The notes: generated from the sequence alone by a model not told the origin. A DNA stretch of 64,000 nt from Ophiodon elongatus (GCA_016806645.1 JACSYO010000912.1:778001-842000); one strand, 5' to 3'; shown: positions 1 to 14,214, numbered from the stretch's first letter. Made by a program: numbers and translations.

Positions 1-668
1 ATTGTGTCTAAAAGAAAAGTGTATTTGTGTACAGAGGCAAGATGCATCTACTGAAAAATGCATACATGGAAGAAGAGCGAGACAGTGGCAGTGGAGGGAG
101 AAATTTAAATTTAACACTGTCAGTCACAATGGGAAAACCTTTGCTTGACACCAGTGTGGCATTTTCATTGAACATAGCATGTGGAGACAAGTGGAATCAA
201 GCCACATCTGCCCTCAGAGAGCGAGAGAAGGCAGGCCCAGTACAAGTGATGTTGCATGTGTTAACGGAAAATGACACCGGACGCAAACAACACATGAAAA
301 CACATAGTAAACATGCTTGTTGAAAACGAGTGTGCACACCAATCTGTTGCATGCTATTACATAATTGTCTATAATCAATGATGCATTTGCAAAATAAGTA
401 GAACAGCAAGTTGTCCTGCTGCTGGGCAGAACATGGCAAATACAGTGGTTAAAATTGTCTTTTTCATCACACACGTGCACACAAGGCCAGAGTTTTTTTT
501 TTATTAGTGGGGTGAGATCTACCATGACTCGCATGAGAGGAATTAAAAAAACACAATATGAGGGGTTCTTTTATTTACGTGGCAAAATGTGCACACACAA
601 ACAGACACACACGCACACAAATAAACTATTAAACTACTACAGCACATGCTAAATGAATAAATCACATC
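1..668. other. No gene recognised
   Basis: Short overlapping open frames occur on both strands (the longest is 106 codons at 214-534, minus). None shows a recognisable domain, and the frames end at random stops. A short CA-rich patch lies at 590-622. The sequence otherwise looks single-copy. Confidence 0.6.
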
Positions 669-1694
669 TCTAGGCAAGGCAAGGCAAGTTTATTTGTATA
701 GCATATTTCAACAACAAGGCAATTCAAAGTGCTTCACATAAAACCATTAAAAGCATCAAAACATAATGCAAAATAATAGAAGATTTAAAAACAACTAAGA
801 GCATTCATTTAAACATTAAAAACAGTCAGTAAAACATTAAAAAGCTAAAAATAGAATAAAAGTTGCAGTGCAGTTTAAGAATTAAAATACAGTAGTGAAA
901 TGCAGAAATTGATTAAGATCCTTGAATCTGGTTCAATTAAAGGCAACAGCAAACAGAAAAGTCTTCAATCTGGATTTAAAGGAGTTTAGGGTCTCAGCAG
1001 ACCTGCAGCTTTCAGGGACCTTGTTCCAGATATGTGGAGCAGAAAAACTGAACGCTGCTTCTCCATGTTTAGTTCTGACTCTTGGAACAGAAAGTAGACC
1101 AGTCCCAGACAACCTAAGGGGTCGGGATGGTTCATAAGGTAGCAGCATATCAGAAATGTATTTAGGCCCTAAACCATTCAGTGCTTTATAAACAGCAGGA
1201 TTTTAAAGTCTTTGTTGGACAGGGAGCCAGTGCAAAGACCTCAGAACTGGAGTGATGTGATCCACTTTCTTGGTCTTAGTGAGGACTCGAGCTGCAGCGT
1301 TCTGAATCAGCTGCAGCTTTCTGATTGACTTTTTACAGACACCTGTAAACACACCGTTACAGTAGTCGAGTCTACTGAAGATAAATGCATTGTCACATTT
1401 TTCCAAATCCTGTTGAGACATAAATCCTCTAATCCTTGATATATTCTTCAGGTGATAGCAGGCTGATTTTGTAATTGTCTTGATATGGCTGTTCAGGTTG
1501 AGGTCTGAATCCATAACTACACCTAGATTTCTGGCTTGGTTTGTATGGTTTTCAACATCAGTGATTGAAGCTGAGCGCTGACATTCAATCGTTCGTCCTT
1601 GGTACCAAAAACAATTACGTCTGTTTACTCTAAGGTCTAATCGTGTAAGAGGTCTCATATGGAGTGTATATTCAGTGAGACACTGTGTGTGCAT
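669..1694 (-). mobile_element. 5'-truncated L2-like LINE retrotransposon
   Basis: This is a minus-strand copy of a fish L2/Maui-type non-LTR retrotransposon. It keeps only the C-terminal part of the reverse-transcriptase ORF and the 3' tail. The 3' terminus lies near 672-740, where the plus strand reads AAGTTTATTTGTATAGCA and then AATTCAAAGTGCTTCACATA, the hallmark end of this abundant fish LINE. It is followed at 672-688 by short AGGCA repeats, the usual tail-repeat arrangement. The coding remnant is at 933-1694. The 5' end is lost near 1690, close to a (CA)n array, as expected from incomplete reverse transcription. Family assignment comes from recalled L2 protein motifs; the exact subfamily is not determined. 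Confidence 0.9.
933..1694 (-). pseudogene. Broken L2-like reverse transcriptase, C-terminal part
   Basis: The remnant encodes the end of the RT domain and the conserved C-terminal tail of an L2-type ORF2. Visible motifs in order are ARNLGVVMDSDLNLNSHIK, SRLDYCNGVFTG, LQLIQNAAARVLT and HITPVLRSLHWLPVQQRL, and after an in-frame TAA at 1203-1205 the tail PRVRTKHGEAAFSF, HIWNKVPESCRSAETLNSFK and RLKTFLFA. Both open parts are in one frame. The stop sits where the expected segment before YKALNGL is shortened by small deletions. Upstream of about 1560 the family motif VIVFGTKDER is found in a different frame, so at least one frameshift is present. The polymerase catalytic motif and the endonuclease domain are missing, so the copy is dead. 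The lesions suggest an old insertion. Confidence 0.9.
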
Positions 1695-1845
1695 GTGTGT
1701 GTGGGGGCATAGTCAGCTGACTGGTTTACTTCAGAGAGTGCATTGTGCAGTATTTCATCCACAGTACAGTTCCAGTAATTTCATACTGAAGGCTATGGCC
1801 ATCTACTGCAATATTATATTTCTCGCACCCTTTCTTACGCCTTTC

Positions 1846-1853
<8 letters not shown>

Positions 1854-1932
<79 letters not shown>
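1854..1932. repeat. (CA)n microsatellite, 79 bp
   Basis: An uninterrupted CA run begins after a CT-rich lead-in and ends at the first CACG variant at 1933. Open frames here encode only Thr-His or Cys-Val repeats and are artefacts. Arrays this long are usually length-polymorphic. Confidence 0.98.
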
Positions 1933-1938
<6 letters not shown>

Positions 1939-2932
1939 TCACAATATTTACTGGTGTTATATTCAAAGTCATTCAGTGTGACTTGCAGTAAACACAGTAA
2001 AGAATTATAAGACGTTTTTCTACTTATTAACACTGACTAGCATCAGAGGTGATGGAGTGAGTGCAGCTCACATTAAAGGTAATGCTTTCCAACACGGCTC
2101 CCCAGACCCCAGTCAAATGGAGTCATTATACCAAAAGACTCCCCATTGCAGTTAGTATACGTCTCCTGCTGTGTCCTCTCACTTTAATGCCACTTAAAAT
2201 ATATACTAACAAGGGATAGGGTGAGAAAGCCACCTTCTTGGTAGAGTGTGGATCTCAAAGAAACTCTTTGAAGGGAGTTTGTTTTCATTAGAATCATGGC
2301 TTGCAACATAAATAAGAGCCAGATAGGATGAATTGATTCTATATTTGTGTTCTTGTGGAAGCGAGGGAAAATGGGGTGCATTTTTTTTTCTGTGGCTTTG
2401 TTTATGTTTTTTAGCACATAATCTGTTTTGCAACCGAATTAAAAAAAAAAAAAAACAGACAACCTTTTCCCTCTCTGTATTTAATTTCACTCCGCCTTTG
2501 AGGTCCTGATGAGTGAATAATGTGGAGAGAGGATCAAAGAAAACGGTACGTCAAATGTGTCCTTACCTGGGTGGTAAAATTGGAACTCCATGGTTCAGCC
2601 TTTTCAACATAATCAAGCATTCTAGGTTTTATCGACAAAACACGAGAGCACAAACAACCCCACAGGTGCACCGAGAGCGAAAATGTTTCAGCCAACCAAA
2701 AGCGGGTCTCCAAGGTTACATGTTGTATTTAATCCCCTGAACCCCCCATAGGCCTGATGCTGGAAGAATTTTGTTGATGTTGGGTTGTCTGCATGCCGTG
2801 TGTGTGTGTGCGCATGCATGTGTGTATACATCTTCCTCCCTCGAGCCACAGTTAAACCTCAGTGACATCAGCAGTCATGTCTTATTTTCCTATTACAAAG
2901 GTCCCACTGTAACATAGTGTGTCAGAGAATGG

Positions 2933-2936
<4 letters not shown>

Positions 2937-2971
<35 letters not shown>

Positions 2972-2972
2972 C
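2937..2972. repeat. (CA)n microsatellite, 28 bp plus interrupted end
   Basis: CA repeat from 2937 to 2964, then a CACG interruption and four more CA units. Confidence 0.95.
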
Positions 2973-3150
2973 TCATTAGGACATGTCGGGTCTCTCTCAC
3001 ACAGAAGCACACACACTAGAGGTGCAAGAGTGAATAAAAAAGCCAAGAAACAAATTAAACCAAGTGCAAGATAGGCCTTTCATTATAATTACCATTTTCA
3101 ATAAAACACAGATTAGATAAAGGAAGAGAAGCCCTGGGAAAGAGGAAAGG

Positions 3151-3194
3151 GTTGTGTGTACGTGCGTGCGTGTGTGTGTGTGTGTGTGTGTGCG
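3151..3194. repeat. Compound (CGTG)n(GT)n microsatellite
   Basis: CGTG units at 3161-3170 pass into a GT run to 3192 that ends in GCGC. Mirror frames encode Thr-His repeats only. Confidence 0.93.
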
Positions 3195-3986
3195 CCTGTA
3201 TTTGAGCATATTTTTTCCATGAACTTGAAAGATGAGTAGAGGATTGTGCATAATTTACACTGTAGTTTTCAAAGAGGCCGCTACTCCGCAGATGGTACAA
3301 ATTATGGTCGCTTCTTCACTCGGTTCTACTCAAACATCTAAAGTCTCTCTTAAGTACTGAACCTGAAGTAATTATAACATCCAATCAATTTTAAACTAAT
3401 TTTAGGTTTGGCAATTAGCTGCCCATCTTCTGTCGATGCATTATTTTTGAGTAAGTTAATTTTGCAAGCGAGTAGTTGCAACCATGCAAAAGCAGTCAGT
3501 GTTGACTTTAATAGCATTTTTTTTTTTTTTTACAACTGTATGTTTTTTGGCATATTTGAAGAGTTGGAATTTGATTAAACACTGAATTATATCTCCCAAA
3601 GGACTCAAACACTGTCATTTGCATTTGTTAAAGTAGCTATGCTGTTACATTTGATTACATGCACTTAAAAAGTTCTTTAGTAAATTAAGATGTTGGCTGG
3701 GCTGTACCACAGTGACAGCATCGTGTAGATTCCTCATAAAAAACTAAAATCTAAAACTAACGTGTAAAACATATCTTATTTATGCTTTGATGGGTAACAA
3801 CATAGTATGCTGAAATTACTGCATGGTATTCAGCAGTCTTCTTACTTGTTGGTGGACAATGTTTCATCCCAGCTATCAACAGCTGAGAAAAATTAAGACA
3901 ATTTTGCATCGAGGTGTGATGGTTCTTGCATTATGAGAAAAACAAACAAATAAAGCAATGCAGCCTTTACTCACTATTCCTTAAAG

Positions 3987-4290
3987 CGATCAAACTAATG
4001 TTTACTTTCATTACTAATTCACCCGTCTATATTTGTTTGATTAATCATTTTGTCTATGGAACCAACTAATTTCCCTAAACACAGAATAAAATCTTTAAAT
4101 TGCTTGTTTTGTTTAACCAAATGTAAAAAACCCTGAAAGAAAAGCAGCAAATTCTCACATTTGAGAAGGCGGAGCCAGCAAATGTTTGTCATGTTTGCTT
4201 GATAAAGGATTTAAACAATTAATCCACAATCAATCAAAACTGTAGTTGGTTAATGTTCTGTTAATTGACTGATCAATCAAACTGCAATTT
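3987..4290 (+). mobile_element. hAT-type MITE of the 'GATTAATC' family, copy 1
   Basis: This is a degraded copy of a very common percomorph non-autonomous element. Its ends carry repeated GATTAATCGATTAGT-like sequence, and full copies start with TAGGGCTGCAACTAA. Diagnostic internal words here are TTGATTAATCATTTTGTCTA, AATAAAATCTTTAAATTGC, GAAAAGCAGCAAATTCTCAC and CCAGCAAATGTTTG. Both ends are similar and inverted (AAACTAATG near 4000 and TTGCAGTTTGATTGATCAG on the complement near 4285). Some of the same internal words recur in the copy at 27173-27484 (GACAAAGAAAAATCACCACA, AAGCTGGAATCTGCAAATG). It has no coding capacity. The class is inferred from end sequences known for the family. Confidence 0.78.
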
Positions 4291-4717
4291 TTGTATTAGG
4301 TGTGTATTTTGGAAAATTGACCATACTTGTGTACTATAAATGTATAGACATATTATTATTATTAATTGTTTCAACACTAAGCTTTTGAATTTGTAATTGA
4401 CACTGGTGTTCCAAAGTTGTACTTTCTGTACAGCCTAGTAACTGACACAACATTGCACATAGTGGACACATAAGTGCTGCTGTGACATTAGGTTTTTAAC
4501 GTTAGTAGTTGTATATGGAGAACTTCATTGCTGTCCAGTGTAATACATATACATACCTCCAAACGTTGTGATTTTAAACTGTGGGCACTAGTGGACATAA
4601 GGGGGGAGGGGTTTAAAAAAAACAAAAGAAACACAGCAAGCCTTCTTTGATGCCCCTATTGTTGATAAGACATGAAGTGCCATGGTAGCCCAGTCTACAA
4701 TAATACCTAATGAAGTG

Positions 4718-4840
4718 CCCTCTAGGGTTCTATTTCAGTGGATAAAATGTTATAAAGTCCCCCTTAACATGTCCTTTCAGTGGAGGAAATGGTTCCCTCT
4801 AACATGCCCTTTCTGTGGTGAACATTTGATGAAGTGACAT
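4718..4840. repeat. Degenerate minisatellite, three units of about 36-41 bp
   Basis: Three related units begin at 4718, 4759 and 4795. Each carries a CCCTCT- or CCCCCTTAACAT-like start, a TTTCAGTGG or TTTCTGTGG core, and a GATAAAATG/GAGGAAATG-like end. Divergence between units is high, so the array is old. Confidence 0.65.
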
Positions 4841-6850
4841 ACAGGCTGGCATACGTGCAAAAAAAAATTGTTTGCCTCTATGTACTCCTACGTGAGGCAA
4901 TGTGCCCTCCTTCGATTCCAATGCATAAATATTTATAAGTCCCCCGTGTGTTATAATTACAGATATATAATAGTTACATATTAAATTACATAATAAAACA
5001 ATTTCATTTAATATATTTTAACTAACTGTGGAACTATTTCAGCATAAATCCATCACAACTTTCTGTGCACTGGTACCCTTTTTATGTTTTTCTTCCCTCC
5101 CCCTCAGACAGCCTGAGTCTGCCACTGACTGAAGGATTACCTGTTCTTTTAGGGCTTAATGAGAAATTAAAAAACAATTTGATAATCTGAAAGAAATTCA
5201 CAGAGCTGAAAACTGTTTTTATACATTGTGAAGATAAATGGTTTTCATAGACTTGAAAGTTTCATTCCAGTTAGAGCAGAGGTGCAACAGTGTTCTGTCC
5301 TACTAGTACGTTTGGTGTACAGAATATAAATGTCATTGTTTTTCTTTGTGACACTATTTTGTCAAGTGTCGCACAACAGACTCTGTATGACAAAATACAG
5401 TCAGTGAATACCACAACTACACTGAGTGAGATAATTACATATGTGGAATCTATGCTGCTGAAGAAACATTTTAGGGCTAATACATCTAATGCACTACGGT
5501 ACAGTTGGATAGCAAAGTGAATCTCTTTTTTAGTGTCTGGTTACAGATTCATGCTGCACACCGAGTTGGGAACAGTGGGACTGAACAACATCTGAACTGT
5601 GTATTTAAAATCAATTAATTATCACCATGTGGACAAACAGAAAAATCACACAGCAAACAACCCATGCAGAAACCCTAATCCATAAATTAGTGTGTTGAAG
5701 TCAAGGTTAAGATAAACTCATGTATGAGAGGGGAAAAAAAGTATTGTTCAGTTAAAGCTATAAAGAACATGAGAGAAGGACAGCCTGAGTTTCAAGGGGT
5801 ACGATGGGACACAAGGACGTTGTATTAAAGAGTCCTTGGAAGACAAAAAAGAAAGTTGGGCAGGTGGGTAGGGTGCAGAATGACTAAAATTGGAAGAAAC
5901 ATGAGCTTCAGCCAATAATGGAATTGCTAAGAACATATACTGGCTCTGCAGTGTAAAATAAACAGGTATGTTATTTTCTTCACTATATGTACCTGTTCAA
6001 ACGACTAAGCTAGGGCACAAGGGTTGGGGTTTGACCGGGGGAAACAAATCCATTTTCAAGTCCAGCTTGGTTCAGCTTCCAACAGTTGTCAGAAACTTCT
6101 CAAATTTCTTTGAGGGGCACTACATTGATTTTACATATCAAGTCAAGTCTACTCATCATAATGATATTCAGGTATAGTATAACATCTTCTGTCGCCCTGT
6201 GGGGAGCTTTTGGAAAGGTTTTTGAACATTTTTGCAGGTATAGCCTATTAAGTTGCATTATTAGAGAACAAAAGTCAGAATATGTTACACTGGTTTGCTT
6301 TGATTTTGACCATCCTTTTTGTAACCTGTTTCTTGGCAGGACTGTTTTATTAGAAGTGCAATACTGAAGGATTAACTGAGAGATTCCAACGACTGGAATT
6401 GATGTGATGCGATCAGATGATCGTTTTATTTGAGAAAAGTCCCCTCTCTCTAGCTCTTTTTGAACTGCAAAAAAACAGTCCACTTGTCACTGTGGATTGG
6501 TGTTTTTCCAACAAACTATCTTGGCCACAGTACAGACAGCATCTTGTAGAGAGCACATTATCTGGACAACAGCCAAGAGTTTCATTTTGGCCTTTCATCA
6601 AGTTGCTTATTAAGTTAACGCTAATTCCCAACAGCTTATATAACCTTTTATGCCACCAGTGGCATTTTATTTCAACGAGCTAAAGCAACAGTTAGAAATG
6701 AAAAGCCTGAATGTTCTACATTGCTCTTTGCTGATAAAAAAGACAAAGGATAAATACCAGATCTGTTAGCCTTATAAATCAAGGTATCCATCAACCAAGT
6801 TATCTGAAACTAATCCGAGACACAATATCCTCAAATTCTAGAACTCTCCA
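4841..6850. other. No gene recognised
   Basis: AT-rich sequence. The longest open frame is 127 codons at 6100-6483 on the minus strand; it matches no family I know and overlaps another long frame on the plus strand. No repeat family is recognised. Confidence 0.55.
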
Positions 6851-6889
6851 TTTTGTATTTAGATGTGTCTATGTGCGTGTGTGTGTCTG

Positions 6890-7215
6890 TGTGCATTTCT
6901 AAGTATTACTCCCCTGCGGCGATACAATCCAAGCCGATTTATTTATTTGCTCCTTAATTTGTCAAACAAGGTCAAACGCCCTGGTGACATTTTATCGAGA
7001 CTCTTTTAGCTATTGTTTACACCACAGCCAGACACGCAGATTTCTTTACACAGACAGACACACAAGCACACAGACACACAGCCTTTTTATCTCCCAAACA
7101 TTTACAAAGCTGTCGGAGACCCCCTGCCAGCCAAAACCCAGCATGCCCTCCTTATAAAGTCAATGAATTTCATGCAACAGCCGCTGCGACATCTGACTAT
7201 CAGGTAGAAAGGCTT
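6890..7215. other. Candidate conserved non-coding DNA
   Basis: A higher-complexity stretch with a TTAATTTGTCAAACAAGG core near 6953 and CTTATAAAGTCAATGAATT near 7151. It is separated by CA-rich simple sequence at 7040-7080. There is no open frame with domain signal. The call rests only on sequence texture. Confidence 0.25.
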
Positions 7216-8685
7216 TACAGTCCCATACTAATAAACCTTAATCATCTCCCTGAAAAACATTCACAGCAAGACACTCAAATCAACGCGTAGGCATGCCAAA
7301 CCATTTCCACATATCCGTTCCAGAAATACTCATCACAACTGTCCCCACATCTCAACCGCCTCCCAAGAACACACCTGCGCAGACCCACACAGAGACATTG
7401 GCAGTATTGTTCCAGCAAACACATGTGTATCCACAGATTGAAAACACACATGGATACACAGATTCCTCTCCCAATGCACAAAAACATGTGCAAAGGTAAA
7501 CACCGTAGAGTTGATCACTCTCTCTCTCATGGGTGGCTCATTGTAGCGAAGTCTCTTCCTCTGTGGGGTCTCAAACTGTCACTGAGGCAGAACTAATGCA
7601 GTTAGCCACGGAAGTCTGGCAGACAGAAACATGAACGTTATGCTGTTCCGTACCTGTGTGCGGGCCCCCCTCTTGTGCATCACATCAATTTCCCTGGCAC
7701 TAATGGTGAAGCTTGTCTGGAAATGGCAACAGGACACTGCATTGAAAATAACATGTTGAGAGATGTTTCTTAAGATATGTGTGGTAAATTTTAGTTTCGT
7801 CACAACTGCAAGAATTCAGCAGGGATGATTTTTCAAACTTATACGGAAAAGCATGAATACAAGCCATAGACTGCGAGCCAGTGGTGTGCACAGATTCTCT
7901 AAGGGACAAAAAAAGAAAAGAAAAAAGGGCACCTCTTTTCTTTGCTGGATAAGGGGAAGGTTTTTTTTTTTCACCCTAAAGTCAGACAAGAACGGCCCTT
8001 GAACTAGGAAAAGGGACTTGGGTCAATGAAAAGAGTCCTTTCAGGGTACTTAACGTGACCCTGCCAGGTGTCTCTCTGCCACCTCTCATCCACCTGATCT
8101 GATATTAAGGCAAAAATGAAGCATGGCGTAAGTGTCATATGAGGACACACATGTCTAATTAATAAATGAGGGTGTTAAAACAGGCAATTTAGAACTTAAA
8201 CCAAACCGGTAGCAATCCTCCCAGTCTGCCTGCCAGTTTGTAAGACAGGCATTTTGGAAAAAGTTTCTTCAAATAGAAGACTGTCAAGACAAACCAAGAG
8301 CAAACCTAGACCTAGAACATAATTTAGAAGAGGAAACAAAACCACAAAGCACTATTAATGTTTTGCAGTGGGTGGCACTCTAAATGTGCGTCGGTATCAC
8401 CGCGGAAGAACACCGACCAAGCTGCGGTATCTGATGTGATGGGAGTGAAAATAGGTTGTTTATAACTGAATGTCCTTTAAATTAATTAATTCATCCTTCC
8501 TTGCAGTGTCTCTATTCTGAATTTAAACCAACAAATACTCACTCCAAACTCAATCGAATACCGGAGCTTGGCCAGGGGCCCTACTGCACGCCTCAAACTA
8601 TGATGCTTCCCTCTAGCATCAGTTTTGTCAGTTTCACGTCTCTTTTTCGAAATAAACTTGAAAATAGCATTATAACGTAACGTGA
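7216..8685. other. No gene recognised
   Basis: Includes a C/A-rich patch at 7370-7450, a purine-rich patch at 7897-7927 and a T run at 7962-7971. Short frames on both strands have no recognisable product. Confidence 0.55.
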
Positions 8686-8780
8686 ATTAATTTAGTTTTG
8701 AGTTGGACTTACGCAACAAAACATCTTGGTTAGTTTGAGAAAAAGATCACAGTTTGAGTAAAGTAAGGAAGTTACATCAC
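8686..8780. repeat. Percomorph dispersed-repeat fragment (ACAAAACATCTTGGTTAG type)
   Basis: The words GCAACAAAACATCTTGGTTA, GAGAAAAAGATCACAGTTTG and GTAAGGAAGTTACATCAC match, with substitutions, a dispersed repeat I recall from many percomorph genomes. The class is unknown and the copy is degraded. Confidence 0.5.
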
Positions 8781-9094
8781 AAAGCTAAGGTAATTTAGCT
8801 CAAAAGGTTGACTTGTTTTTGTTTGCTTCTGATGGACTTTCAAAAAAACTGTGCTGGTAAGGCATTTGAGTGTAACAACGAAAAAAACTAAACTTATTTT
8901 GAAGTACCTGTGAAAGGCACAGGGTGTTGTATAAAAGTGACTCTGATACATGGACAGTTTCAAAGATTATCTGAAAAAAAAGCATTGAAATAAAAAAAAG
9001 CTCCACATTACTAATTTCAAGCACACAAACCTTACTTTCACAATCCCCCAAGAGCTAAGGTTAAAACAGCAGAAACCTCACAATATGAGCATCA

Positions 9095-9490
9095 CCGTAG
9101 TTGTTGAGACATATCACTCAAAACAACAAAGATGAACCTCATGATTGAGCTGGATGAAAAATCAAGGGATCCTGAAAGTTATTACAATACATCATCTGGG
9201 GACCATGAATGCCTGTACCAAATTCTGTGCAAATCCATTTTGTAGATATTGAGCTAATTCGTTAGATAAATAAAATATTTGATCTGCTTGTGGCATTGGA
9301 TAAAAAAGTTAAGGCATCACCAAAACCTATGTTATTCATCCTCTGTGGACAATTTATATCAGTACAAAATGTTAAGTCAATCCTTTCAAATATTTTGTGA
9401 GATTTTTCAGTCTGCTCCAATGTGCTGAATCAACTGACTGTCATGTCAGTCATGTCAATCACATGCCACCAGCAGGGCTAAAAGTCTTGT
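9095..9490 (+). repeat. Percomorph dispersed repeat with GGGGACCATGAATG module
   Basis: Matches a widespread percomorph repeat. Visible words are GTTGTTGAGACATATCACTC, CTCAAAACAACAAAGATGAACC, TCTGGGGACCATGAATGCC, TGTACCAAATT and GAGATTTTTCAGTCTG, then GACTGTCATGTCAGTCATGT in place of the usual GACTGACTGACTG run. Two related modules are present: TTACAATACATCATCTGGGG near 9183 and TTATTCATCCTCTGTGGAC near 9331. The element class is not known to me. It does not encode protein. Confidence 0.72.
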
Positions 9491-10595
9491 TTTTCTCATC
9501 CATGGAACTTCACCAAATTAATCTAAAGCCTGTCTTGTGTCACAAAAAAGTTACCCAAGCTCTCACTTTCGTACACCTTTAATAGGAATTCAAATTTGCA
9601 GTCTGACAATCTGTTCTGCTTGGGACATTAGTATTTGTCACTGGTGCGCATCCGTAGAGCATACTAACAAATCACTTTGGGAGCGAATTTAATTAATGAC
9701 TTGTACTACGTGAGACAAAATGAGTGTTTCCACTCTCTATTAACATGTATGATAAATAGACCTGTCAGAGCACCGCTGAAGACATTTCACATTAAATATT
9801 ACCTATTGGTGTCACTGTGGTGGAAGATCTATATCCAGAGTGTGAGCATATGTAATATTACTGCAAAATAAGACTGTATTGCTGACTCAGTGGCTTGAAA
9901 GGTTCACAAATATAATGCAGCATGGCAGTTAGTTTAGTTAACACTAATTTACACAGTTCTTTTTAAGTTAGTTTTTATTTGCATGTCATTCCTTTGAATG
10001 GATGGATGGATAGATGGAAAGAACTTGGGATAAATTATATAAAAATGAATGTTTTATTGCACTAGGTACTTGTTCCAATGCCAAGCAGCACAAAAGCAAA
10101 CAAACTAGCTGGCAAAATAATTATACATTTTCTGGGCTGGAGTTTCAAAGACACAATAAAAACATGAATTCAAAATGTACTCTGTGAGTTTGCCTCTTCA
10201 TAAAGAAAACAATGTGCCAATAACAATAACCACCTACTGTTGTTTGCACTTGCATGTCTCTACGAAAAAAAAAAGCTTTCGGACAAAATGTAGAAAACAA
10301 AGACATGCAAATTATAGTATATCAATGTTCTGCCGAGAGGGATCTATAAGAGAAGAGCAATAAGGAGAAAACCAATAGCCTGACTTTGAAAACCTAGATT
10401 GCATCTATCCAGATAGTTTACAGTGCTAATATTCTAAGAATAGAGCATTTCAGTGAAGTGTCTATCATTACGCTGGTACACAGAAGAATGGCCACCCTAT
10501 GCTATCCTCACTGGCATCGGCCATTAAAGCCATTATCAAGATGGATCACTGTCATTGTCTTTTAATGGATAGGTGACCCATGTAACATGTGTGCA

Positions 10596-10598
<3 letters not shown>
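9491..10598. other. Non-coding stretch with short ATGG repeat
   Basis: Only a short (ATGG)n at 9998-10017 stands out. Such tetranucleotides often mark the tail of degraded fish LINEs, but no LINE coding remnant is visible beside it. Confidence 0.5.

Positions 10599-10644
<46 letters not shown>
10599..10644. repeat. (GT)n microsatellite, 46 bp
   Basis: Uninterrupted GT run. Confidence 0.97.
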
Positions 10645-12895
<2,251 letters not shown>

Positions 12896-13080
12896 TCCTA
12901 ATTATTAAACCATGGACATATTATGAATAGTGAGCCTCAGGATGCAATGCCACTCTGCTTAATTTGTAATACAGGATGGCAGATTGAAATAACTTCATCC
13001 AATTGCAATGTAATCTTTAATTACATTTGCAATTGACGGCAATTAACTAATGCAATTACTCAATCCAATTACCTCTTTAA
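12896..13080. other. CAATT-dense candidate conserved non-coding element
   Basis: Between 13000 and 13070 the pentamer CAATT occurs five times (starting at 13000, 13030, 13040, 13053 and 13066), with several TAATTA and TGCAATT contexts. The segment is AT-rich without being simple repeat. Dense homeodomain or CAAT-type cores are typical of developmental enhancers. Function is inferred only from motif density. Confidence 0.35.
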
Positions 13081-14214
13081 AAGAACACAGTTGTAGACAC
13101 ACACGTCAACGGTTTTTCATGCTAAACTAGCATTAAGACAACTTTAAACCAAAATGCCGGCCTCATCCGATTTGTCTGATCCTAGTTATCTGTGCAAAAA
13201 TAAGTTCATGTCAGGCCTCAGAATCCCACAGATGACAACACGTGGGTTCGGAGGTCGTTTAAAGTACACAGTGTTGAATAGAACAGCTCATCTCATGCAT
13301 CTTGTGTGTGTGTGTGTGTGTCTGTGCGCAGGGAGGGGGGTTGAAGGGTGCACACAAGTCAGGATCATCTGTTCATGAGGTCATGTCAGCACAATCTTTG
13401 TGCTTGGGCTGCCTGACCTGATGTGTACTCCTTTACTGGTCCAAATAAGGTCTAAGCTGTCTGGCCTCACCATATGCTGACTAATAACACCTCTGCCATC
13501 AATGACCCACAAGCCCCTGCCTCAGGATCTAGACCTGCAGTAAACATAGTTATGACTTTGAAATTCAGTACATGGCATCAGCTCTCAAATCATTAAGAGC
13601 AATCACGTGAATGTAAGTAGCACAGCAACACTTAATATGTCCTGCAAAAGGCCATCACTCCCTCAAAACATTCATCTTGTCTGTCAAAAGTAAATGACTT
13701 CATCAACAAGTTCATCACTGCAACCTGAGTGAAATGTACCTTTATCATTGCTTAGGTGAAGACAGTTAAATGACGAGGGAACAGAGTCAGCATGACAGAA
13801 GACATTCAAATGATGTCTCTTTGTCATATCTCATTGAGACTTACATAGAGTGCATCAATTATAAAGTCAATCTTTTTCTACTTAACCCCATAGTCCAGTG
13901 TTTCCCAAACATGTTTTCTTCTTCTCGAGACCTAAAGGCTGAATCTATAAAATGTGAAGAGAGGAAAATTGTGTGTCAATGAACAATCCTGATCATCTTT
14001 ACAGCTATTTTAGTATCTTGAATAGGTAAAGCAGTCATTTCTAAGATATATACATTTCATACTTTGTTTTACCCATGTCTTATTGAACACCTATTAAAGC
14101 CTTTATAAATGAGACAAAATAAATGCATAGGTAGAGTTAACTGACTATCTCATTGATTTAATTGCCTTTTATCAGTTAAACAAACATAATGTAGAGCCAA
14201 AGTGAAGCTAAAAG
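13081..14214. other. No gene recognised
   Basis: Contains a short (GT)n at 13303-13320. At 13890-13912 the words GTCCAGTGTTTCCCAAACAT resemble the terminal repeat of a common fish hAT MITE, but no second end is visible. Nothing else is recognised. Confidence 0.5.

Larger units (their letters stand above)
1933..3986. other. Non-coding stretch with simple repeats
   Basis: Contains an A run at 2439-2454, a short (GT)n with CATG interruptions near 2799-2825, (CA)n at 2937-2964, mixed GT/CGTG at 3151-3194 and a T run at 3519-3532. The small open frames show no domain signal. No other structure is recognised. Confidence 0.6.

Noticed and set aside
922..1137. Plus-strand 71-codon frame
   Set aside because: Shadow of the minus-strand LINE reverse-transcriptase remnant.
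1675..2010. Open frame of 111 codons through the (CA)n array
   Set aside because: Open only because CA repeats lack stops; translation is Thr-His repeats. The same applies to frames over the GT, GA and CT arrays elsewhere.
8380..8440. CpG-rich patch with GGTATC twice
   Set aside because: Too short and without further structure.
13890..13930. hAT MITE end (CAGTGTTTCCCAAAC type)
   Set aside because: Only one short end is visible and no partner terminus was found, so it is mentioned but not called as an element.
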